From Candidatus Omnitrophota bacterium (lineage in GTDB: Bacteria; Ratteibacteria; UBA8468; B48-G9; JAFGKM01): 12,471 bases of DNA. The stretch spans positions 1 through 12,471 of the forward strand of contig JAMWBY010000040.1 of NCBI GenBank assembly GCA_023818745.1, written 5' to 3'. The notes under the pieces are model-generated. The model searched no databases and was not told where the DNA came from. It saw only the letters and a program-made list of their open reading frames with translations. Positions 7,469-12,471 of this stretch are shown one piece after another (position 1 is the stretch's first letter; each line of letters begins with the position of its first letter). Made by a program: the position numbers and the translations under genes.

Positions 7469-9067
7469 ATGAAAAATGTCATTATATTGATTGGCGGTCA
7501 ATTTCACCCATATAGAGAATTTGCTACAATTATCAAAGAAAAATTCAATGAATATAAAATTGAAATTACAGAGGATAAGGATATTCTTTCAAGTGAAGAT
7601 ATTTTTAATTACGATGGTATTTTAATTTACGCAGATACTAAAAAAATTGAAAAACTTACAGATAGACAAGAAGAAAATTTAATAGAATATTTAAAAAATG
7701 GCGGTGGAATATTTGGATTACATTCTGCTTTTGTATGCTTTAAAGAAAATAAAAAATTATGTGATATATTCGGTTGCAAATTTACTTCTCATAGTTCTGT
7801 CTTTGAATTTGAATTAAAAACGACAGATTCTCATTTTATAAATAGAAGAATACCATCAATTAAAATTGAAGATGAATTTTATTTTTTAGAAATATCTGGA
7901 AATATAACTCCTTTATTTTTTGGCTATTGGTTCGGAAAGTTAATGCCCCTTGGTTATATAAAAAATTATGAAAAAGGAAGAATATTTTATTTCTCACCTG
8001 GCCATACATTAGAAACAGTTAAAAATAAAGATATTTTTAAAATTATAAAAAGAGGTATTGACTGGATTATAAAAAATGAAAAAGAAGAAAGGGAAATAAA
8101 ATCTGGAATAATTGGTTATGGACCTACTTTTGGAATGGGAAAATATCATGCAGAATTAATAAACTCAACATCTGGAATGAAAGTTGTTTCTTTTTATGAC
8201 ATAAATAAGGAAAACTTAGAACAAGCAAAAAAGGACTTTCCTAATTGTAAAACATACAACAATTTAAATGAATTTTTGAATGATAAAGAAATAGAACTTG
8301 TTGTAATTATAACACCTCATAATACCCATAAAGACCTTACAATCGCCTCTTTAAATGCAGGTAAAAATGTTGTTGTTGAAAAACCAATGTGCTTAAACTT
8401 AAAAGAAGCAGATGAAATGATTGAAAAAGCAGCAAAGAAAAAATTGATGCTTTCTGTGTTTCATAATAGAAGATGGGATGGAGATTTTCTTGCAATAGAA
8501 AAAATAATTAAAAATGGTGAGATAGGTAAAATATTTAATGTTGAAATGTTTATAGGTAATTACAGTATGCCAAGAGAATGGTGGAGAAGCGAAAAAGAAA
8601 TTTCAGGTGGAACTTTCTATGATTGGGGAGCACATTTACTTTACTGGTTATTATTACTTATCCCTTCAAAAATAAAGAGTATATATGGAATCATTCAAAA
8701 AAGAAGATGGTTTAATTTTTCCAATGAAGATGAAGTGAAATCGGTAATAACTTTTGAAGGCGGAGAAGTTGCAGATATTCAAATTTCTTTAATTGCATCA
8801 GTCCCAAAACCCAAATTTAGAATACTTGGAGAAAAAGGAGGGATAATTCAAACTGATATAATAAAAGTTTATAAATATGAAGATGGAATTACAGAAAAAG
8901 TAATACAACCATTAAATAGAGAAACTTTTAGATTTTATAACAATATTGCAGACCATTTAATTTTTGGAGAAAAACTGGAAATAGATTTAAATGTTGCAAG
9001 AAATGTCATAGGAATAATAGAAAAAACTTATAACTCAGCCAAACGTGGAAAAATTATGGAATATTAA
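7469..9067 (+). CDS. ThuA-like domain fused to Gfo/Idh/MocA oxidoreductase
   Basis: One unbroken 532-residue frame carries two domains usually encoded by separate genes. Residues 1-203 are ThuA-like, a glutamine-amidotransferase-like fold: LIGGQFHPYREF at the N-terminus, NGGGIFGLHSAF (77-88), EDEFYFLE (134-141), GRIFYFSPGHT (170-180). Residues 212-530 are Gfo/Idh/MocA: Rossmann motif GIIGYGPTFGMGKYHAEL (213-230), the EKP motif (304-306) whose lysine is usually catalytic or cofactor-contacting, and GGTFYDWGAHLLYW (380-393) with the conserved Asp and His. The family oxidises or reduces sugars, inositols and similar polyols with NAD(P). The substrate cannot be read here, and trehalose is only suggested by the ThuA name. 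The start has AGGA 6 bp upstream. Its stop overlaps the convergent RHH-gene stop (shared TTAA). It probably stands alone as a unit. Confidence 0.9.
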   Translation: MKNVIILIGGQFHPYREFATIIKEKFNEYKIEITEDKDILSSEDIFNYDGILIYADTKKIEKLTDRQEENLIEYLKNGGGIFGLHSAFVCFKENKKLCDIFGCKFTSHSSVFEFELKTTDSHFINRRIPSIKIEDEFYFLEISGNITPLFFGYWFGKLMPLGYIKNYEKGRIFYFSPGHTLETVKNKDIFKIIKRGIDWIIKNEKEEREIKSGIIGYGPTFGMGKYHAELINSTSGMKVVSFYDINKENLEQAKKDFPNCKTYNNLNEFLNDKEIELVVIITPHNTHKDLTIASLNAGKNVVVEKPMCLNLKEADEMIEKAAKKKLMLSVFHNRRWDGDFLAIEKIIKNGEIGKIFNVEMFIGNYSMPREWWRSEKEISGGTFYDWGAHLLYWLLLLIPSKIKSIYGIIQKRRWFNFSNEDEVKSVITFEGGEVADIQISLIASVPKPKFRILGEKGGIIQTDIIKVYKYEDGITEKVIQPLNRETFRFYNNIADHLIFGEKLEIDLNVARNVIGIIEKTYNSAKRGKIMEY

Positions 9068-9432
9068 TCTTTTATAACTTTTTCTGAAATTCTTGAAAGT
9101 AATGTTTCTTCATCAGGAATATCTTCTATATTAAATTTAACATCCTTAAAAGCATCAATGAAAACTCTAATAAGAGTATTTTTAGTAATTCTTTCTTTTC
9201 TGAATTGGGGTTGCCTATTTTTATGTATATCCCTTATAAGTTTTTCAAGAAATTCAAGTTGGTCTTCTCTTAATAAAGTTGTGAGACGAACTTCAAATGT
9301 TTGAAATTTAGGAACCTTTTTTTCTTCTTTCTCTTCTAATATTTCTTCTTTCTTCTGTTCTATCGTTTTTTCTTCTGCAATAGTTGAACTTATCCAACTT
9401 AAAGGGTCTTTCCCAAGCCCTCCTTTTTTCAT
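9064..9432 (-). CDS. Small ParA-coupled protein, predicted ribbon-helix-helix adaptor
   Basis: There are 122 residues in three parts. The N-terminus MKKGGLGKDPLSWI resembles the basic, glycine-rich leader of ParB-type proteins that contact ParA. An acidic/lysine-rich linker (about 20-40) is probably disordered. Residues 44-97 read as strand (TFEVRLTTLL), helix (REDQLEFLEKLIRDIHKN), and second helix (ITKNTLIRVFIDAFKDV), the order of a ribbon-helix-helix DNA-binding domain. A short acidic tail follows. The start overlaps the parA stop as ATGA, with AGGAG inside parA, so the two are translationally coupled. The obvious role is DNA-binding partner and activator of ParA, like ParG with ParF, and possibly autorepressor. 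This is inferred from pattern and context; no family was recognised for certain. The ParB clamp domain (CTPase) is absent. Confidence 0.8.
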   Translation of the reverse strand: MKKGGLGKDPLSWISSTIAEEKTIEQKKEEILEEKEEKKVPKFQTFEVRLTTLLREDQLEFLEKLIRDIHKNRQPQFRKERITKNTLIRVFIDAFKDVKFNIEDIPDEETLLSRISEKVIKD

Positions 9433-10196
9433 TTTTTATTCTCCTGTTTTATTACTTCTTTTGCCAAACTTTTAAAATCTTCTGCGCCATAACAAGTTTT
9501 ATCAAAATCACCAATTACTTTACCATAACTCGGTGCTTCTGCAAGACGAACATTTTCTCTTATTCTTGTCTTAAAAACCTTATCTTTAAAATGTTCCTCC
9601 ACTTTTTTTTCTACATCTCTGCATATATTTTTCCTTCTATCATACATAGTTATGATAATTCCAGTTATATTAAGTTCAGGATTAACTCTTTCTTTAACAA
9701 TTTTTATTGTTTGAAAAAGTTTAGTTAGACCTTCAAGAGCAAAAAATTCTGCTTGTATCGGAATAAAAATTTCCTTTGCTGTTGTTAGTGCATTTAAAGT
9801 AAGAAGACCAAGAGAGGGAGGACAATCCATTATTATATAATCATACTTCACCTTATTTTGAATTAAAATTTTTCTTAAAATAATTTCTCTTCCAACTTCA
9901 TTTACCAGTTCAATTTCAGCACTTGCAAGTTCAATCTTTGATGGAATTAAATCTAAATTTTTATATTTTGTTTGTTTTAAAACTTCACTTAAAGGAGTTT
10001 GATTAACAAGCAAATCATAAAGTGATTTTTTAACTTCTGGTGGTTCAAAACCAAGATGAATTGTTGTGTGGGCTTGTGGGTCAAGGTCTACAAGTAAAAC
10101 TTTTCTACCATATTCTGCAAGATAATAACCAAGATTAACAACCGTTGTTGTTTTTCCAGAACCACCCTTTTGATTGATAATTGCTATTTTTCTCAT
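9429..10196 (-). CDS. parA: ParA/Soj-family partition ATPase
   Basis: ParA ATPases form DNA-bound dimers that position chromosomes, plasmids or protein cargo; a partner protein triggers ATP hydrolysis. The 255 residues match Soj length. Seen are the deviant Walker A KGGSGKTT (10-17, signature Lys10 and Lys15), VDLDPQAHTT (36-44), Walker B-type IIMDCPPSLGLL (121-132) with Asp124, and the C-terminal RIRENVRLAEAPSYGKVIGDFD (211-232), the Soj block tied to DNA binding. There is no amphipathic MinD tail and no N-terminal HTH extension of the plasmid ParA type. The start has AGGAAG 6 bp upstream and a strong promoter (TTGACA-17-AATAAT). It is coupled by ATGA to the small RHH gene, and no parB is seen in the window. 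The assignment to ParA/Soj is secure; the cargo is unknown. Confidence 0.95.
   Translation of the reverse strand: MRKIAIINQKGGSGKTTTVVNLGYYLAEYGRKVLLVDLDPQAHTTIHLGFEPPEVKKSLYDLLVNQTPLSEVLKQTKYKNLDLIPSKIELASAEIELVNEVGREIILRKILIQNKVKYDYIIMDCPPSLGLLTLNALTTAKEIFIPIQAEFFALEGLTKLFQTIKIVKERVNPELNITGIIITMYDRRKNICRDVEKKVEEHFKDKVFKTRIRENVRLAEAPSYGKVIGDFDKTCYGAEDFKSLAKEVIKQENKK
9441..9445 (-). promoter_or_regulatory. Shine-Dalgarno for the RHH gene inside parA
   Basis: The minus strand reads AGGAG 8 bp before the ATG at 9430-9432, within the last parA codons. With the ATGA stop/start overlap it indicates coupled translation and a fixed ratio of the two proteins. Confidence 0.75.
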
Positions 10197-10199
10197 TTA

Positions 10200-10223
10200 T
10201 AACTTCCTAACTTCTTAATTCAT
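10200..10223 (-). repeat. Short tandem 8-bp repeats in the parA leader
   Basis: The minus strand reads ATGAATTA, AGAAGTTA, GGAAGTTA, ending 3 bp before the parA ATG. The two units nearest the gene agree at 7 of 8 bases; the third is weaker. They run from the -10 through the ribosome site. RHH partners of ParA-type ATPases often bind short tandem repeats in their own promoter, so an operator is plausible, but the array is short and AT-rich. Confidence 0.4.
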
Positions 10224-10250
10224 TATTACAAATTTTTTTAAAATTGTCAA
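10222..10250 (-). promoter_or_regulatory. Sigma70-type promoter for parA and its partner
   Basis: On the minus strand a perfect -35 TTGACA (10245-10250), a 17-bp spacer and AATAAT (10222-10227, 5 of 6 consensus) lie upstream of parA. The transcript would start near 10215, leaving a leader of about 20 nt with the AGGAAG ribosome site. This is the best promoter match in the window. Confidence 0.65.
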
Positions 10251-10260
10251 ATAAAAGTGA

Positions 10261-10266
10261 TAAAAT
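10261..10266 (+). promoter_or_regulatory. Putative -10 element of aroE
   Basis: TAAAAT ends 8 bp before the aroE ATG. No Shine-Dalgarno precedes the ATG and no good -35 stands at 17 bp. If used, the transcript would begin at or beside the start codon. Confidence 0.3.
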
Positions 10267-10274
10267 ATTAATTA

Positions 10275-11132
10275 ATGGAGATAAAAGGAACAACTAAAAT
10301 TACAGGTGTATTTGGTTATCCAGTAAGTCATTCTTTGTCTCCTTTATTTCAAAACGCAGCTTTTCAACATCTTGGACTTAATTATGTTTATATTCCTTTT
10401 GAAGTAAGACCAGAGGATTTAAAAGAAGCAGTAAATGCAATAAAAATTTTTAACTGGGTTGGTATAAACATAACAATTCCTCACAAGAAAGAAGTACTTA
10501 AATATTTAGATGAACTTGATAAAACATCAAAAATACTTGGTGTTGTAAATACAATACATAATATAAATGGGAAACTTAAAGGTTATACAACAGATGGAGA
10601 TGGATTTATAAGTTCATTGAAAGAAGATGGGAAATTTAACCCTGAAAGAAAAAATGTTTTCATAATTGGAGCAGGTGGTAGTTCCTATGCAATATCTGGT
10701 GCTTTAATTAAAAGTAAAATAAATTCAATATTTTTGACTAATAGAACATATGAAAATTCAGTAAAACTAAGAGAACATTTAATAAAAAACCTAAAATTTA
10801 AAAATATAGAAATAATTGAGTTTGAAAAAAGAAATGATGAAAAAATTTGGCAGAATATAGACCTTTTAGTTAACACCACTTCTGTTGGAATGAAAAAAAA
10901 TGACCCCTTACTTATAGAAAAAAAGAATATTGAAAAAGTTAAGTTTGTTTATGATATTGTATATAACAGAAAAACCGAATTATTAAAATCTGCAGAAGAT
11001 TTAAAAATTCCTAATCTTGACGGTATCTCTATGCTTATTTATCAAGGAGCAATATCATTTGAAATCTGGACAAGCAAAAAAGCACCAATTGATATAATGA
11101 AAAAAGCAATTTATAAAAAAATTAAAATATAA
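10275..11132 (+). CDS. aroE: Shikimate dehydrogenase (NADP+)
   Basis: AroE reduces 3-dehydroshikimate to shikimate with NADPH in the aromatic amino acid pathway. At 285 residues it has normal length. Shikimate-site features are GYPVSHSLSP (14-23), NITIPHK with the catalytic Lys71, VVNTI (90-94) and TTDGDG with the catalytic-pair Asp107. The NADP domain shows IIGAGGSSYAI (130-140, usually GAGGAA) and NRT (156-158), which prefers NADP. NTTSVGM (200-206), YDIVYN (226-231) and GISMLIYQGAISFEIWT (250-266) complete the family pattern. There is no Shine-Dalgarno; the only upstream signal is TAAAAT 8 bp before the ATG. It is divergent from parA with 78 bp between them. It may be the first gene of a plus-strand run with the regulator, but no other aro gene is near. 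Confidence 0.96.
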   Translation: MEIKGTTKITGVFGYPVSHSLSPLFQNAAFQHLGLNYVYIPFEVRPEDLKEAVNAIKIFNWVGINITIPHKKEVLKYLDELDKTSKILGVVNTIHNINGKLKGYTTDGDGFISSLKEDGKFNPERKNVFIIGAGGSSYAISGALIKSKINSIFLTNRTYENSVKLREHLIKNLKFKNIEIIEFEKRNDEKIWQNIDLLVNTTSVGMKKNDPLLIEKKNIEKVKFVYDIVYNRKTELLKSAEDLKIPNLDGISMLIYQGAISFEIWTSKKAPIDIMKKAIYKKIKI

Positions 11133-11185
11133 ACTTTTGAAAATTCACAATAGAAAAAATTGGATTTTATTTTTGTAAAAGTTTA
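11130..11185 (+). repeat. Inverted repeat between aroE stop and regulator start
   Basis: TAAACTTTT (11130-11138, starting with the aroE stop codon) is exactly complementary to AAAAGTTTA (11177-11185), with a 38-base loop. The stem has one G-C pair and no clean U tract, so it is a poor terminator. The right arm touches TAAAAT (11184-11189) upstream of the regulator, so an operator is possible. Confidence 0.25.
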
Positions 11186-11210
11186 AAATATATAAAACAA
11201 ATTAAACAAA

Positions 11211-11681
11211 ATGGATGAAATAAAAAGAAAATTTATAGAACTTGCTGGAAATATCGGCGAAGGACTTGGTTTAAATAGAACAACTTGTCAGATTTATGCA
11301 CTTTTATATATGAATTCTGAACCACTTTCTCCAGGACAAATAACAAAAGAACTTGGAATAAGTAAAGCAAATGTAAGTTTAAACTTAAAAAAACTTGAAG
11401 AATGGGAGGCAGTAGAAAAAGTTTGGAAAAGAGGTCATACGCGAGCATTATACAAAGCAAACGAAGATATAGAAGAAATAATTATAAACAAACTACAGTT
11501 AGGAATTCAAAAGAGAATAAATGAAATAAGGAAATATCTTGACGATTTGAAACAACAATTGGACAGAACAGAAAATAAAGACCAGTTAAAAAATAAAATA
11601 AAAGAAATTGAAAAACTTGTAAATAAACTTGGATTCCTAATAAAAAATTTAAAATACTTGAAAAAACAAAAAGAATTTTGA
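11211..11681 (+). CDS. GbsR-like transcriptional regulator (MarR-type winged helix)
   Basis: There are 156 residues. The N-terminal MDEIKRKFIELAGNIGEGLGLNRTTCQIYALLYM (1-34) is the helix typical of GbsR/YvaV-type regulators. The winged-helix follows: PLSPGQITKELGISKANVSLNLKKLEEW (38-65) with recognition helix SKANVSLNLKKL, and a basic wing VEKVWKRGHTRALY (68-81). Residues 84-156 are charged, leucine-rich helices, probably a dimerising coiled coil. Characterised relatives control glycine-betaine or choline genes; no such transporter or enzyme is seen here, so the ligand is unknown. It follows aroE by 78 bp and precedes a glycosyltransferase by 107 bp, both spacers holding inverted repeats. No Shine-Dalgarno is visible. 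Family assignment is good; target genes are inferred at most. Confidence 0.85.
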   Translation: MDEIKRKFIELAGNIGEGLGLNRTTCQIYALLYMNSEPLSPGQITKELGISKANVSLNLKKLEEWEAVEKVWKRGHTRALYKANEDIEEIIINKLQLGIQKRINEIRKYLDDLKQQLDRTENKDQLKNKIKEIEKLVNKLGFLIKNLKYLKKQKEF

Positions 11682-11706
11682 ATTTGAAATATTAAAATGA
11701 AGATTT

Positions 11707-11758
11707 TTAATTAGACAATTTTTAGTTTTGGCAGATTGGAGTAAAAATTGCTAATTAA
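11707..11758 (+). repeat. Long AT-rich inverted repeat (17-bp stem, one bulge)
   Basis: TTAATTAGACAATTTTTA (11707-11724) pairs over 17 bp with TAAAAATTGCTAATTAA (11742-11758); only A11715 is unpaired, and the loop is 17 bases. Just two pairs are G-C. It sits between the regulator stop and the glycosyltransferase ATG, ending 30 bp before the latter. No U tract follows closely enough for an ordinary intrinsic terminator. It could be a regulator operator, a transcript-end structure or a remnant of a small element. Confidence 0.75.
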
Positions 11759-11788
11759 TTTAATTTGTGAAAAAGATTTAATTAAAAA

Positions 11789-12471
11789 ATGAAAAAAAAT
11801 ATTTTGTTAATATTGGTAATTATATTACTTACAGGTTTTTTACGGCTTCCATATGTTTATGAAAAAATCTTAAATCCAGATGAAGCAACTTATGCTGTTG
11901 TCGCAAGAGAGATATTAAATGGAAAACTTATTTACAGAGATATTATAGATATGAAACCTCCTTTTGGTCATATTTTGTTTATGTTAGGAGAAATTTTCAA
12001 TAAAGGAAACTCTTTATTTGGAATACATTTAATTGGATTATTCTGGGTGATATTAACAACAATTGTTTTAATAAAAACTGGAAATTATATATATGGAAAT
12101 AGTAAAGGATATATAACTGGATTTTTATATACAATCTTCAGTATGAGTTATTATTCTTATGATATGGTTGCTGTTAATTTAGAACTTCTTATGGTTTTAC
12201 CACTTTCTTTAAGTTTTCTGTTTTTTAGTTATTATCTTGTAAAAAAGAATACAAACTATTTATTTTTATCAGCATTAATGACAGGCCTGTCCTTTCTTTT
12301 CAAACAAACAGGGATATATAATTTCTTCCCTATTTTATTAATCTACTGGTTTATAATTTATAAATCAAAAAAATTTTCACTGAAAGAAGTAATAAATACT
12401 TCATTTTTAACTATTTCAGGATTCCTTTTACCTTTTTTGATATCTCTAATCTTTTTTACTTTAAAAGGACA
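11789..12471 (+). CDS. GT39/ArnT-type membrane glycosyltransferase, N-terminal part (cut by window edge)
   Basis: The frame is open from the ATG at 11789 to the window edge (227 codons), starting MKKNILLILVIILLTGFLRLP. The first membrane helix (about 5-20) is followed by NPDEATYAVVAREILNGKLIYRDIIDMKPPFGH (29-61). This is the first extracytoplasmic loop of the GT39/PMT/ArnT superfamily, with the acidic Asp31-Glu32 pair and the KPP motif (56-58). At least four more hydrophobic helices follow (roughly 74-95, 105-120, 130-150, 155-190) and another begins near 205. Such enzymes move sugars from polyprenyl-phosphate donors onto lipids or proteins outside the cytoplasm. Donor and acceptor cannot be told. 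No Shine-Dalgarno is seen. A TTTAAT 6 bp before the ATG is the only promoter-like signal. Confidence 0.88.
   Translation, partial: MKKNILLILVIILLTGFLRLPYVYEKILNPDEATYAVVAREILNGKLIYRDIIDMKPPFGHILFMLGEIFNKGNSLFGIHLIGLFWVILTTIVLIKTGNYIYGNSKGYITGFLYTIFSMSYYSYDMVAVNLELLMVLPLSLSFLFFSYYLVKKNTNYLFLSALMTGLSFLFKQTGIYNFFPILLIYWFIIYKSKKFSLKEVINTSFLTISGFLLPFLISLIFFTLKG

Noticed and set aside
9384..9728. Plus-strand open frame antisense to parA and the RHH gene
   Set aside because: It overlaps two well-supported coupled genes and shows no motif.
9064..10196. Plasmid or toxin-antitoxin identity for the ParA/RHH pair
   Set aside because: Neighbours are chromosomal housekeeping genes, there is no replication, toxin or integrase gene, and base composition matches the surroundings.
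10197..10274. Canonical parS site or origin-type repeats near parA
   Set aside because: No TGTTTCACGTGAAACA-like palindrome, DnaA boxes, dnaA or dnaN were seen.
1..12471. CRISPR arrays, tRNA/rRNA genes, riboswitches, insertion sequences, recoded stops
   Set aside because: No regularly spaced repeats, cloverleaf sequences, lysine or other riboswitch-like leaders, or transposase motifs were found; TGA acts as a normal stop in lysA, parA and the regulator.

Overview
This window is very AT-rich bacterial DNA, by eye about 30% G+C or less, with A/T-ending codons and AGA arginine codons throughout. It is packed almost edge to edge. Thirteen genes are visible, and the longest stretch without one is 107 bp. 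Several neighbours overlap by tens of bases. Both TGA and TAA are used as stops, so the standard bacterial code applies. No rRNA, tRNA, CRISPR array, insertion sequence or phage gene was seen. Unlinked housekeeping biosynthesis genes, scattered his/arg/lys/aro genes and a ThuA-dehydrogenase fusion suggest an uncultivated bacterium with a streamlined genome, possibly of the Omnitrophota type. That placement is a guess.

Layout. (1) The 3' end of purA (+) runs in from the left edge. (2) A minus-strand overlapping operon, topA > hisA > secreted single-HKD phospholipase D/nuclease-like protein, occupies 549-3784. (3) A divergent plus-strand pair, argH > lysA, follows at 3856-6485. Its 71-bp divergent region with topA holds overlapping promoter elements. 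(4) apbE (-), encoding an exported FMN transferase, converges on lysA and overlaps its 3' end by 42 bp. (5) A fused ThuA + Gfo/Idh/MocA oxidoreductase (+) lies at 7469-9067. (6) A minus-strand ParA ATPase is translationally coupled to a small predicted ribbon-helix-helix partner. This pair has its own strong promoter and short tandem repeats in the leader. (7) aroE (+), a GbsR-like MarR-type regulator (+) and the start of a GT39-type membrane glycosyltransferase (+) run off the right edge. A 17-bp-stem inverted repeat lies between the last two.

How they work together. Most genes are core metabolism: AMP synthesis (purA), histidine (hisA), arginine (argH), lysine (lysA) and shikimate (aroE), plus chromosome topology (topA). 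The accessory interest lies in four places. The first is the ParA/small-RHH cassette, which looks like a minimal ParF/ParG-style partition or positioning module without a canonical ParB in view. The second is the ThuA-oxidoreductase fusion, probably for sugar catabolism. The third is the regulator/glycosyltransferase pair with its hairpin. The fourth is the extreme gene overlap. No obviously new defence or mobile system is visible.
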